A stretch of 38,854 nt of DNA from Chloroflexota bacterium (lineage in GTDB: Bacteria > Chloroflexota > Chloroflexia > Thermomicrobiales > UBA6265), in contig JAEWEG010000008.1 in the NCBI GenBank assembly GCA_023389575.1, positions 1 to 38,854 on the forward strand, in the 5' to 3' direction. Both the position numbers and the translations under genes were made by a program. Shown here in pieces: positions 15,514 through 23,868 of the stretch. How positions within the stretch are numbered: position 1 is the stretch's first letter; every line of letters starts with the position of its first letter. The notes beneath the pieces were generated by a model. It worked only from the letters and a program-made list of their open reading frames with translations, was not told the origin of the DNA and did not search any database.

Positions 15514-18252
15514 CTACAGCAGGCCGAGTTCCGTCGCCCGGGCCACCGCCTCGGTGCGTCGCTGGACCTCGAGCTTGCCGAAGATCTCCTGGTTGTGGCC
15601 TTTCACCGTGCTTAGCGCCAGGTAGAGCCGGTCGGCGATCTCGCGGTTCGAACGCCCCTCGGCGATCAGCCGCAACACCTCCAACTCGCGTTCGGTCAAT
15701 GGCTCCACCAGCGACTCGACCGGACTGGCGACGGCCGGCGCGGGCATGGCCGCTCCCGGCAACTGATCGCCATCGAACGCGGCCAGCAACCGCGCCGCGT
15801 ACGCCCGCGCGACTCCACGGGCGACCACCTCACCCAGCAAGGACGCCATCGGCGGACCTTCATCGATGAACACCCGCGCGTACCCCTCCGGTTCGCCGAG
15901 CGCCAGCGCCTCCTCCAGGGAATCGATCGCGCCCTGCGTGTCGCCTCGATCCGCCCGCGCCATGGCGCTCAGGGCCAGGATCTCGATCAGGTTCCCGATC
16001 CGGCCGCCCGCCTCCGCGGCATTCCGCAGCCGGTCGAGCAGCCCGATCGTGTCATCGAGCATGGCCAGATCCCGCCCGACCCGATACTGGGCAAGCAGCA
16101 ACCGCGCCAGCGTGATGTGCTCGAATTCCCGCGGGTACGACACCTCGTCGCCGGCGGTCAATCCCCTCTCGTCAGTCCACCGCTGGGCATCGTCCAGGCG
16201 GCCTTGCGCGATCCAGACTCGCGCCCCGTGAGCCGCAACCGGCCGCACGTTGGGATAGAAGTCGCTTACGTACCGGCGCTCCGCCTCGTCGATCAGGTCG
16301 AGCGCGCCATTCAGGTCGCCCTCGACTTCAAGGAGCCGGGCGTTCACCAATCGCCAGCGGTACGGATGCTGCGGAAACCCCACCATCTCGCCCAGGTCCA
16401 GGCTGGTCGCCAGGTGCTGTCGGGCGGCGTCGAGGTCACTCCACTCCCGGTACAGGTCGCTCATGCCCGCGTACAGGTCCGCCGTGCCGCGAACCGCCGG
16501 CGGGCCATACTCCCCGGCCACCCGCAAGGCATCCCGGTAGATGGTCATCGCGTCATGCAGGCGTCCCTGCGTGATCCGGATATCCGCCAAGGCAAGCACG
16601 CCGCCCACGGTGTCGACGATGTTGCCCGCCTTCCCCAGCGCCGCCATGCCCCCGGCGAAGTGATCGAAAGCGGGCTCGAGGTCGCCCCACGACCAGAACA
16701 CGAGCCCAAGCAGGGCCGACGCCGCGCCGATCGACAGGTAGTCGTCCTCGTGGACGAGATCGAGCGCCCGGCGGGCGTTGCGCGCCGACGCATCCATGTC
16801 GCCGGTCACCAGCGAGAACGCGGCGCGATAGATGGCGACGCCAGCAGGCAGGCGATCGAACTCGGCCCGGTCGACCACCACCATGCCATCCGGAAGCGCA
16901 TCCCCTCGTTCACCATCGCCACCCGCGAGGTCCAGCCACCGCTCGACATTCCGCAGGTGGTCCTCGACGCCCTCCAGCTCGCCGGTGCTGAGCAGCACCC
17001 CGGCGAAAAGATTGCTCAGCACCGGCCGGGCGCACACGATGTCGCCCGGAAGCATCCGCAGCCAGGCCAGCAACGACGGCTCCAGCCTGGCCCGCTGCAT
17101 TCCCGGCGCGGCCGTCTCAATCAGGTCCGCCGCCCGCGCATGGTCCCCAGCGGCGAAAGCATGCCGAATCGCGTCTTCCATCGAGCCATGCCGCTCGAAC
17201 CACTCGCTCGCCCTCCGGTGGAGAGTGGCGACCTCGCCCACCACGTCCATCGAATACGCCCGGAGCACCTCCGCGAACAGGTGGTGATACCGGTACCACT
17301 GGCGACGATCGTCGAGCGGCACGACAAACAGGTTGGCGCGATCGAGTCGTTCGAGCAGTCCGCGACTATCGTCCCGGCCCGTCACGGCATCGCAGAGCGG
17401 TCCGTACAACCGGTCGAGAATCGACGTGCGCAGCAGGAACTCCCGGATCGGTCCCGGCTGCCGGTCCAGCACTTCCTCGCACAGGTAGTCGACGATGTAC
17501 CGATCGTCCCCGGCGAAACGCTGGATGAACCCGGACACATCGTCCCGTCCCTGCATCGAGAGGGCGGCGAGCTGCAACCCGGCGATCCAGCCCTCCGTGC
17601 GGGTCTCCAGCGCGGAGACATCCGCCGGCGAAAGCTCAAGCCCCATCATGTCGTTCAGGAACGCCGCCGCCTCATCCGCCGTGAACCGCAGGTCTCCCGC
17701 GCGAAGCTCGGTCAGGTGACCACGGGCTCGCAACCGGGGGAGGGGAAGTTGCGGATCCTCCCGGGTGGTCATCACGATGTACAGGTTCGCGGGCAGGTGA
17801 TCGATAAGGAAGCTCAACGCCTCGTCGACGGCGGGAGAGTCGACCAGGTGGTAGTCGTCAAGCACCAGCATCAACGGCTCCGGCAAGGCGGCGATCTCGT
17901 TGAGCAACGTTGTCAGCACCTGCTCGGCTGGCGGCGGCTGCGACGACCGCAAGGCTTCGAACATGCTTTCGCCCGCCGCTGGGACCACGGTCTGGATCGC
18001 GGCGATCACGTAGGCCAGGAAACGGGCCGGATCGCCGTCTCCCTCGTCCAGCGAGAGCCAGGCCACGGGCCGCCCCGCCCGCGCCACGCACTCGCTGACC
18101 AGCGTTGTCTTTCCAAATCCGGCCGGCGCCGAAATCAGGGTCAGCCGGTTCCGCGGCCCGTCATCGAGGCGCGCGACGAGCCGGGCCCGGGTAATGGCAC
18201 CGGGCCGTGGTCGTGGAACGTAGAGTTTGGTCACCAGCAGCGGCGATAGCAT
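15514..18252 (-). CDS. MalT-like (LAL) ATP-dependent LuxR-family regulator
   Basis: 912 aa, typical length for large ATP-binding LuxR regulators. Order: opening LVTKLYVPRPRPGAITR, Walker A SAPAGFGKTTLV near residue 45, Walker B LMLVLDDYHLVD, sensor-like 'VMTTREDPQLPLPRLRARG' and the family phrase LTELRAGDLRFTADEAAAFL. A long helical TPR-like middle follows, then a C-terminal HTH (LTERELEVLRLIAEGRSNREIADRLYLALSTVKGHNQEIFGKLEVQ). These proteins act as inducer- and ATP-dependent activators. The open frame reaches 18360, but the family N-terminus begins at ATG 18252 (CTCAAGGGCC upstream). It is divergent from the ArsR-MFS pair; their start codons are 164 bases apart with a palindrome between them. 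The inducer is unknown. Confidence 0.92.
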   Translation of the reverse strand: MLSPLLVTKLYVPRPRPGAITRARLVARLDDGPRNRLTLISAPAGFGKTTLVSECVARAGRPVAWLSLDEGDGDPARFLAYVIAAIQTVVPAAGESMFEALRSSQPPPAEQVLTTLLNEIAALPEPLMLVLDDYHLVDSPAVDEALSFLIDHLPANLYIVMTTREDPQLPLPRLRARGHLTELRAGDLRFTADEAAAFLNDMMGLELSPADVSALETRTEGWIAGLQLAALSMQGRDDVSGFIQRFAGDDRYIVDYLCEEVLDRQPGPIREFLLRTSILDRLYGPLCDAVTGRDDSRGLLERLDRANLFVVPLDDRRQWYRYHHLFAEVLRAYSMDVVGEVATLHRRASEWFERHGSMEDAIRHAFAAGDHARAADLIETAAPGMQRARLEPSLLAWLRMLPGDIVCARPVLSNLFAGVLLSTGELEGVEDHLRNVERWLDLAGGDGERGDALPDGMVVVDRAEFDRLPAGVAIYRAAFSLVTGDMDASARNARRALDLVHEDDYLSIGAASALLGLVFWSWGDLEPAFDHFAGGMAALGKAGNIVDTVGGVLALADIRITQGRLHDAMTIYRDALRVAGEYGPPAVRGTADLYAGMSDLYREWSDLDAARQHLATSLDLGEMVGFPQHPYRWRLVNARLLEVEGDLNGALDLIDEAERRYVSDFYPNVRPVAAHGARVWIAQGRLDDAQRWTDERGLTAGDEVSYPREFEHITLARLLLAQYRVGRDLAMLDDTIGLLDRLRNAAEAGGRIGNLIEILALSAMARADRGDTQGAIDSLEEALALGEPEGYARVFIDEGPPMASLLGEVVARGVARAYAARLLAAFDGDQLPGAAMPAPAVASPVESLVEPLTERELEVLRLIAEGRSNREIADRLYLALSTVKGHNQEIFGKLEVQRRTEAVARATELGLL

Positions 18253-18361
18253 GGCCTGGCCCTTGAGTCGATCCTTCAAACGGCCAATGGCCGGTCCCTC
18301 ACCATGGTAACCCCGCCGGACGGAAATCCGTTCGAGCCATGTCAAAATCGCACCCGGCACC

Positions 18362-18387
18362 CACTATTCAAATAACTTTGAATAGTG
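18362..18387. promoter_or_regulatory. Perfect 11-bp inverted repeat, candidate ArsR operator
   Basis: CACTATTCAAA, 4-nt spacer TAAC, TTTGAATAGTG. It is A/T-rich in a G/C-rich setting, ends 29 bases before the ArsR start codon and lies in the divergent gap to the MalT-like gene. Spacing and symmetry fit binding of a dimeric winged-helix repressor; autoregulation of the ArsR-MFS operon is the natural inference. Confidence 0.8.
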
Positions 18388-18416
18388 TAATCTCGCTGAA
18401 TGAGTGGAGGTTTGCC

Positions 18417-19076
18417 ATGACCACGGGCCCCGGCATTCACGTTCTCGACAACCCGGAAACCATTCGCCTCATCGCCGATCCTGCTCGGCTCCGCCTGCTC
18501 GAACTTCTTCGCCAGCAGCCGCGAACCGTCACCGAACTCGCCGACCTGCTCGATGTCCCCCGTACCCGGCTCTACTATCACGTTCGCCTGCTTGAGGAAC
18601 ACGGTCTCATCACCGTCGATGACACCCGCGTCGTCTCCGGCATCACCGAAAAGCGTTACCGCGTCACCGCCTATCGCTTCAGCGTCGCCAAATCCCTGCT
18701 CGGCGCCTCTGGCGACGATTCCTCCCCGCTCGATGTCTACCTCTCGGTGGTGCTGGACGAGGCGGCCGCCGAAATCCGCCGCGCCATCGACGCCGGCCTG
18801 ATTGACCTGGAAGCCACCCACGAGGATGCCTTCCGGCCCCGGCGCCTGGTGATCGGCCGCCAATGGTTCCGGTTCACCGACGACGAACTGGCCGAGTTCG
18901 CCCGCCGCCAGGAAGAACTGTTCAACGACTTCGCCGCCAACGCCGTCATGGGCCATGACACCATTGGCGATGGCCCCACCGAAGGCACGCTCTACGAACT
19001 GCTCACCAGCTTCTACCCCGTCGTCCCGCCCAGCAATCCCGATACCGAAGAGTCCACCAATGGCAACGACACATGA
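18417..19076 (+). CDS. ArsR-family winged-helix transcriptional regulator
   Basis: 219 aa. The N-terminal 95 residues are an ArsR-type HTH: ETIRLIADPARLRLLELLRQQPRTVTELADLLDVPRTRLYYHVRLLEEHGLITV, then a wing (VVSGITEKRYRVTA). The rest is a helical region with 'DVYLSVVLDEAAAEIRRAIDAG' and 'FTDDELAEFARRQEELFNDF', as in ArsR-like regulators that sense organic ligands. No CxC metal site is visible. The frame is open from 18339, across the palindrome; ATG 18417 with TGGAGG six bases upstream is the better start. The MFS gene overlaps its 3' end by 17 bases, so the two are translationally coupled, and the regulator probably represses the pump until a ligand binds. Confidence 0.9.
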   Translation: MTTGPGIHVLDNPETIRLIADPARLRLLELLRQQPRTVTELADLLDVPRTRLYYHVRLLEEHGLITVDDTRVVSGITEKRYRVTAYRFSVAKSLLGASGDDSSPLDVYLSVVLDEAAAEIRRAIDAGLIDLEATHEDAFRPRRLVIGRQWFRFTDDELAEFARRQEELFNDFAANAVMGHDTIGDGPTEGTLYELLTSFYPVVPPSNPDTEESTNGNDT

Positions 19077-20331
19077 CCGAAACCGCCGCCCTCTTTACGG
19101 CCTGATCCTCGCCACCACCCTCGGCCTGGCCGGACGCCAGCTCAGCGTCATCGCCATCCCGTGGTTCGTCCTCGTCACGACCGGCAGCGCCTCGCGGGCG
19201 GGCGTGGTGGCCGCCGCCGTGCTCCTGCCCGGGCTGATCACCGGCATCCTCGGCGGCGCGCTCGTCGACCGCATCGGCTACCGCCACGTCAGCGTCGCCT
19301 CGGACCTGGTCGCCGCCGTCTCGACGATGCTCATCCCCCTGCTCTACGCAACGGTTGGGCTCGCCTTCTGGCAACTGCTGGTGCTGGTTTTCTTCAGTTC
19401 ACTGCTGGATGTACCGGCGATCACCGCGCGCCGCTCGATGGTTCCGGAGCTTGCCCGCGCCGCCGGTATGCCGCTCGACCGCGTCAACGCCATGCTGGAA
19501 TCCATCCAGAACCTGTCGCTGTTGATCGGGATGCCGCTCGCCGGGCTGCTCATTGCCTGGATGGGGGCGCGTCACGTGCTCTGGATCGATGCCGCCGCCT
19601 CGGGCCTCTCCGCCATCATCGTGGTGCTCACCGTGCCGACCGCCATGTTCGTCCGCCACGTCGCTTCGGGTTCCAGCCGCTACTGGGACGACGTGATGAT
19701 CGGCCTTCGCTTCATCCGCCGCGACGAGGTGCTGTGGCCGATGGTGATCGTGCTGGCGCTGTCGAACGCGATCTCGTCCAGTTCCGCCGTGACCGTCCCG
19801 TTCTACTTTCGCGCGGAGTTCGGCTCGGCCGCGTCACTTGGCGTCGTCTTCGCCGCGCTGGGCGGTGGCGCCTTCCTGGGCGCGACGCTCTGGGGCGTGA
19901 TGGCCGGGCGCATGTCCCGGCGGATTATCTGGTACGTGTCGTTCCTGCTGGCGCCGATCGAAGTGTGGGTCTTTCTTGTCTCGCCCACGGTCGCGTTGCT
20001 CGCGGCGGTCTTCTTCGTGGCCGGATTCGTCATGGGCCCGATCAACCCGATCATGGTGTCGATCCGCCACGAACGCAGCCCGCTCGCCATCCGGGGCCGA
20101 GTGTTCAGCACGTACTCGGCGATCGCCATGGCCGCCCAGCCACTCGGGGTGCTGCTGGCGGGAAACCTGATCGACGCCATCGGCTTCGACCCAACCATGC
20201 TGCTGTTCGCGTCGCTCGCCCAGCTTCTGGGGCTCGCCGCGCTGATGATTCCCGGTTTCAAGCGGCTGGACGATGCTCCCCGCGAACTCCCGGGCGAGGC
20301 CAATCCCGCCCAGCCCGTACCCGCCGACTGA
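19060..20331 (+). CDS. MFS transporter, probable exporter (EntS-like group)
   Basis: 423 aa with about twelve hydrophobic segments. The first helix region (GLILATTLGLAGRQLSVIAIPWFVLVTTGSASRAGVV) and 'GILGGALVDRIGYRHVSVASDLVAA' are typical of the MFS group that includes the enterobactin exporter EntS and macrolide efflux proteins; 'GPINPIMVSIRHERSPLAIRGRVFSTYSAIA' is the matching motif before helix 11. The frame is open from 18955; ATG 19060 lies inside the ArsR 3' end. Its context with a dedicated repressor supports efflux of the regulator's ligand. The last codons and the stop lie in a stem-loop shared with the convergent MATE gene. The substrate is unknown. Confidence 0.9.
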   Translation: MATTHDRNRRPLYGLILATTLGLAGRQLSVIAIPWFVLVTTGSASRAGVVAAAVLLPGLITGILGGALVDRIGYRHVSVASDLVAAVSTMLIPLLYATVGLAFWQLLVLVFFSSLLDVPAITARRSMVPELARAAGMPLDRVNAMLESIQNLSLLIGMPLAGLLIAWMGARHVLWIDAAASGLSAIIVVLTVPTAMFVRHVASGSSRYWDDVMIGLRFIRRDEVLWPMVIVLALSNAISSSSAVTVPFYFRAEFGSAASLGVVFAALGGGAFLGATLWGVMAGRMSRRIIWYVSFLLAPIEVWVFLVSPTVALLAAVFFVAGFVMGPINPIMVSIRHERSPLAIRGRVFSTYSAIAMAAQPLGVLLAGNLIDAIGFDPTMLLFASLAQLLGLAALMIPGFKRLDDAPRELPGEANPAQPVPAD

Positions 20332-20360
20332 TACCCGCCGTGACGGGAATCAGTCGGCGG
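20321..20360. terminator. Shared stem-loop containing both stop codons of convergent genes
   Basis: Perfect 12-bp arms (CCGCCGACTGAT / ATCAGTCGGCGG) with a small inner CCCG/CGGG helix. The MFS stop (TGA, 20329-20331) lies in the left arm and the MATE stop (20350-20352 on the minus strand) in the right arm, so both proteins end in -AD from the same palindrome. It can fold in both transcripts. There is no T-run on either side. Confidence 0.7.
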
Positions 20361-21759
20361 CGATCGCCAGCGCGGCGACCGGTTCGCCTTCCTCGGTGGC
20401 CGGCTTGGTCACGCGGCGGCTGAACGCCCGCCAGTTGCCCCAGATCGCGGGCGGCAGGGTGAGCATGTAGGTGCCCCAGATCCAGCCCATCCCGGCGTCG
20501 AAGAACTGCACGCCAATCCAGGCCAGCCCCACCGAGGACCAGGTCGCGATCGAGGCCCGGATCATCGGCGAGCGCGTGTCGCCGCTCCCGCGCAGCGCGC
20601 CAGTGGTCAGCAACGACAGCCCCCACAGCGGGAGCGTCAGCCCAACCACGACCATCACCACGATTCCGCCATCGATCACATCGGGATCGTTGCTGAACAC
20701 ATCGAGAATCGGTCGCGCCCCCAGCACCATCACCAGCAACCCGACCGCGTTCCAGGCCAACGCCCACCGGCGAATGATCCTGGCCGCCACCATCCCGTCG
20801 GCCGGGCGCCCCGCGCCGACGCTCTGGCCAACCAGCGCGGTGGCGGTGACCGAGAGGGCGAGCGACGTGAGGAACCAGGCCTCCAGCGCGGTGAACGCGA
20901 TGTGGTTCGCGGCCAGCGCCGCCGCGCCAAGCGTGGCCACCAGGCCGGTGAGCACGGCGAACCCGGATTCGTTGAACATCTGCTCCAGCCCGGCCGGAAT
21001 CCCCAGCTTGAAGATCTGGACACCAGTGGCCGGGTTCGGACGCCAGCCCTTGCGGCCATGCAACGAAATGATCGCCTTGCCCGACACCAGCACGGCGAGG
21101 ATGAACGCGAGACCGGTCGCCCGGCCGATCACCGAACCCCAGGCCGCCCCGACGATGCCGTATCCCGGCACCCCAAGGTGCCCTTCGATCAGGATCCACG
21201 ACGCGACCAGGCTCGCGATATTGGCCAGCACCGCCCCGTAGAGCGGGGTCCGCCCGTCGCCAACGCCGCGCAGCACGCCACCGCAGAGGAACGAAAGCAG
21301 CATGACCGAGCTGGTCGCCGTGATCACGTGCAGGTAGCTGACCGCCGCCGCCTGCACCTCGGCGTCGTCTCCGAACAGGCTGATCAGGAAGGGAGCGGCC
21401 ATGTAGCAGGCCACCGAGAGCGGCAGCGCCAGCAACAGGCCCCAGGCGATGGCCTGGCGGGAGACGGTGTTGACCTTGTCCTGGTTTCCCGCGCCGTGGG
21501 ACTGGGCCACCAGCACCGTGGCGCCGACCGACACCGCCGCGAACACCGCGATGAAGAGGTAGATGATCGGGTTCGCGATCCCCACCGCCGCCAGCGCCAC
21601 ATCGCCAGCTCGGCTGACGAGCAGGGTATTGACCGCCAGCACCATCACCTGCAGCGAGTACTCGGCGACCACCGGAATCGCCAGTTTGCGCACCCTGCGA
21701 CTGGTCATCGGCTCCCAGTCGGCCATTGGCGCCTTTTCCATCCGCTCCTGCTCAACCAT
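20350..21759 (-). CDS. MATE-family multidrug efflux transporter
   Basis: 469 aa with about twelve membrane segments in two homologous halves. Typical MATE features are 'IPVVAEYSLQVMVLAVNTLLVSRAGDVALAAVGIANPI', the repeated 'G...GAG' turns (VAQSHGAGNQDKV, VGQSVGAGRPADG) and GGVLRGVGDGRTPLYGAVLANI with its second-half counterpart TGALRGSGDTRSPM. MATE proteins export cationic drugs or metabolites using Na+ or H+. The ATG at 21759 has AGGGA with no spacing; ATG 21741, with AGGAG three bases upstream, is also possible. The gene is divergent from a TetR regulator, with an inverted repeat cluster between them, so TetR-controlled efflux is likely. Confidence 0.92.
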   Translation of the reverse strand: MVEQERMEKAPMADWEPMTSRRVRKLAIPVVAEYSLQVMVLAVNTLLVSRAGDVALAAVGIANPIIYLFIAVFAAVSVGATVLVAQSHGAGNQDKVNTVSRQAIAWGLLLALPLSVACYMAAPFLISLFGDDAEVQAAAVSYLHVITATSSVMLLSFLCGGVLRGVGDGRTPLYGAVLANIASLVASWILIEGHLGVPGYGIVGAAWGSVIGRATGLAFILAVLVSGKAIISLHGRKGWRPNPATGVQIFKLGIPAGLEQMFNESGFAVLTGLVATLGAAALAANHIAFTALEAWFLTSLALSVTATALVGQSVGAGRPADGMVAARIIRRWALAWNAVGLLVMVLGARPILDVFSNDPDVIDGGIVVMVVVGLTLPLWGLSLLTTGALRGSGDTRSPMIRASIATWSSVGLAWIGVQFFDAGMGWIWGTYMLTLPPAIWGNWRAFSRRVTKPATEEGEPVAALAIAAD

Positions 21760-21815
21760 TCCCTAAATCCATGCCCGCGAAACGCACGAAACGGCCCCGC
21801 GAGAATCACGGAACC

Positions 21816-21843
21816 GTATGACCATACCGTATTGCCGTATGGT
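21816..21843. promoter_or_regulatory. Inverted repeat cluster, candidate TetR operator
   Basis: The element GTATG/CATAC occurs repeatedly: GTATG-AC-CATAC (21816-21827) and ACCATAC, 9-nt spacer, GTATGGT (21821-21843). The copies overlap, so two dimers could bind side by side. The cluster lies between the MATE and TetR genes, about 60 bases upstream of the MATE start, and is A/T-richer than its surroundings. Confidence 0.65.
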
Positions 21844-21931
21844 ATCACGATATGGCATGGTTGAGGAGATGATGACGTCGCGGATTTCGTGGGGTCCTAT
21901 CGCGACGTACCGGCTGGGGAGAGACAGGCTC

Positions 21932-22564
21932 GTGCAACTGGAAGACTATCCACTCGCTGGGGCGTCCCGGCCACCGGTCGGCGGCCAGAAGCGGCTCGAT
22001 GTGCTGGAGGCGGCGATCGATGTGATTGTCAGCCGCGGCTTCGACAACACGCGCTACGCGGACATTTCCGAAGCAAGCGACGTCGCGGTATCCACGCTTC
22101 AGTACTACTTCGGCTCGCTCGAAAACCTGCTCATCGAAAGCTGCCTGTACGCCAGCGAACGCGATTACCAGCGCACCCTCGAACGGCTGGCCACCCAGCC
22201 CGATCCCTGGGACCGCCTGAAGGACCTCGTACGGATCTTCATCACCTCCGGTGCCCCGCAACCCAACTGGCAGGCGCAACTGGAGTACTGGCGCGCCGCC
22301 TTCACCCGCCCGCACCTGCGCGAATCGCTCGTCCGGGATCAGGACCGCTGGCGGGCGTTCTTCGCCGACACCATCCGCGAAGGCATCGCCGCCGGAAGGT
22401 TCACCACCAGCCGCGACCCCGACCTGATCGCGATGCAGCTGAACTGCGTCACCGATGGCACCGTCTTCCCCGCCACCGCCGGCAACCCCGCCTTCGACGC
22501 CGACGCCTTCCTGGACGCCACCATCACCGACCTCGCGCATATCCTCAACGTCAGAGAAGCCTGA
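21932..22564 (+). CDS. TetR-family transcriptional regulator
   Basis: 210 aa from this start. The N-terminal HTH reads RLDVLEAAIDVIVSRGFDNTRYADISEASDVAVSTLQYYFGSLENLL, with the TetR hallmark 'YYFGS'. The C-terminal ligand domain is helical (WQAQLEYWRAAFTRPHLRESLVRDQDRWRAFFADTIREGIAAGRF). The frame is open from ATG 21818, but that start lies inside the inverted repeats. Other in-frame ATGs at 21857, 21869 and 21872 have no properly spaced ribosome-binding site. GTG 21932 follows GGGGAGAGACAGG and gives a normal TetR length, so I prefer it with moderate confidence. The divergent MATE exporter is its probable target. Confidence 0.87.
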   Translation: MQLEDYPLAGASRPPVGGQKRLDVLEAAIDVIVSRGFDNTRYADISEASDVAVSTLQYYFGSLENLLIESCLYASERDYQRTLERLATQPDPWDRLKDLVRIFITSGAPQPNWQAQLEYWRAAFTRPHLRESLVRDQDRWRAFFADTIREGIAAGRFTTSRDPDLIAMQLNCVTDGTVFPATAGNPAFDADAFLDATITDLAHILNVREA

Positions 22565-22689
22565 TTCTGGCCATGAAAATCGGGGCGGCGAACGACAATG
22601 TCGTCCCAAAGACAAGAAGCTGGGTCAACCATTAGCCACAGCCCACGGCGCCATTTCTCAAGCTCGGCCTCCGGACAGACCCGAGGCTA

Positions 22690-23286
22690 GTGCAAGGACG
22701 ACTCAATCGTGCACAATCATTGCAACGAATGGGTCCCTTCAATCTAACTAGCCGCCAGCAATCGGGGAAACAGGCATTGGCCAACGCTGAACGCCGAAGG
22801 GCACCAGCATGGGTGCGAGGTATCCAACAGGCACCACAGATCCCGCTACGACGACCAGTCGATCGGCACGATCCCCACAAGATTGCGTTCGATAGCCGGG
22901 GACGTCGAAACAAGAAGGAAGGCCAGAGCCCGGACATCACTCGAAATACCATCATCGATCCACGGATCGTGACAGCAAGCATGATCCAGGATGAACTCGA
23001 AGCGATCAATCGTGGCGACGCCATTATTGACCGACAACATGGCACCGCCTGGATCAATGGACGGCTTTGGGGCTACCACACCGATACGGGCAGGATGTAT
23101 CCAATCGAGGGCGAAGGCTTCGTGTCGATGAACGCAATCCAGTATTATGCCCTCCGCGTCTACGCTCGGTATAATGGCATCAATCCGGATTCCGAGCGGG
23201 AGTTGGCCCACCACCCGGACCTGACCGACGACGATCGCGAAATCGCTCGGGCCGTCTGGCGTATGCGCGAGACATCGGAGGACTAA
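22690..23286 (+). CDS. Unknown protein, possibly a polymorphic-toxin or surface-protein C-terminal remnant
   Basis: Open for 198 codons. The part after about residue 85 looks genuinely coding: IIDPRIVTASMIQDELEAINRGDAIIDRQHGTAWINGRLWGYHTDTGRMYPIEGEGFVSMN, then AIQYYALRVYARYNGINPDSERELAHHP. The motif 'NGR.WG.H.DTGRMYPIEGEGF' resembles short modules I associate with C-terminal regions of large secreted toxins, but I cannot name a family. The first 80 residues are Arg/Gln-rich with poor codon bias and may be non-coding; ATG 22981 is then the likely start, without a good ribosome-binding site. The stop TAA abuts the ATG of the next gene, so the pair is an operon. Confidence 0.5.
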   Translation: MQGRLNRAQSLQRMGPFNLTSRQQSGKQALANAERRRAPAWVRGIQQAPQIPLRRPVDRHDPHKIAFDSRGRRNKKEGQSPDITRNTIIDPRIVTASMIQDELEAINRGDAIIDRQHGTAWINGRLWGYHTDTGRMYPIEGEGFVSMNAIQYYALRVYARYNGINPDSERELAHHPDLTDDDREIARAVWRMRETSED

Positions 23287-23730
23287 ATGGACCTCGGAGC
23301 TGACATCTTCATTGGCGGGCTGCCCTCACCAGAGACACTCAAGGCAGCCGTCGCGCAAGCCTACTCAGTGCCGGCGAGCCGCGTTGCCATACGCCGCGCG
23401 GAAACGCCATGGCCCGATGCTGACGTCGTCCTCGAATACATTAATGAGAATGGGGTCATTCCTGGCGACTACCCTATTCAACTGCTGCCCTGGGGTCCCG
23501 CCGACCGCACCGATGAACCATCGACCCTGACCGCGCTTTCGATCACGCTCAAGGCCCCCATCCTGACCTCTTCCGACAGCCACGACCCTCTGGACATGGA
23601 GCTCTACCTGCCGGACGGCGCCATGTACCGCGTGAGCGTCGATCAGGAGGCCAACGGGGGTATTCGGAACACGACGATCATGCGCCGGCTCATCGAGCAG
23701 CATGCCAGACCGAACGCAATGGCCAGCTAA
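23287..23730 (+). CDS. Unknown small acidic protein, partner of the preceding gene
   Basis: 147 aa, no recognised family. It begins MDLGADIFIGGLPSPETLKAAVAQAYSVPASRVAIRR and contains acidic and Pro-rich stretches (PWPDADVVLEYINENGVIPGDYPIQLLPWG). It has no signal peptide or membrane segment. Size, acidity and tight coupling (start codon directly after the previous TAA, GAGGACTAA region serving as ribosome-binding site) are what one expects of an immunity protein next to a toxin module, but that is inference. The next frame after its stop stays open to a TGA at 23797-23799 and reads IFIVDTQATVPGFAYVLNLNEP, so the C-terminus may once have been longer. Confidence 0.6.
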   Translation: MDLGADIFIGGLPSPETLKAAVAQAYSVPASRVAIRRAETPWPDADVVLEYINENGVIPGDYPIQLLPWGPADRTDEPSTLTALSITLKAPILTSSDSHDPLDMELYLPDGAMYRVSVDQEANGGIRNTTIMRRLIEQHARPNAMAS

Positions 23731-23822
23731 TCTTCATCGTCGATACCCAGGCCACCGTCCCCGGCTTCGCGTATGTCCTCAACCTGAACGAGCCCTGATC
23801 CCAGCCATACCCAAAGACACAG

Positions 23823-23853
23823 AAAGGACGGCTCCAAACGGAGCCGTCCTTTT
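23823..23853. terminator. Bidirectional terminator between convergent genes
   Basis: AAAGGACGGCTCC, loop AAAC, GGAGCCGTCCTTT: a perfect 13-bp stem whose right arm ends in TTTT on the plus strand and whose complement ends in U-rich sequence on the minus strand. It serves the unknown pair (plus) and the SDR gene (minus), whose stop is 16 bases away. Confidence 0.9.
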
Positions 23854-23868
23854 CCCCGTCCCAGCGGC

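Noticed and set aside
16117..18249. 710-codon plus-strand frame opposite the MalT-like gene
   Set aside because: Mirrors the codon bias of the real minus-strand gene; His/Arg/Gln-rich composition, no domain.
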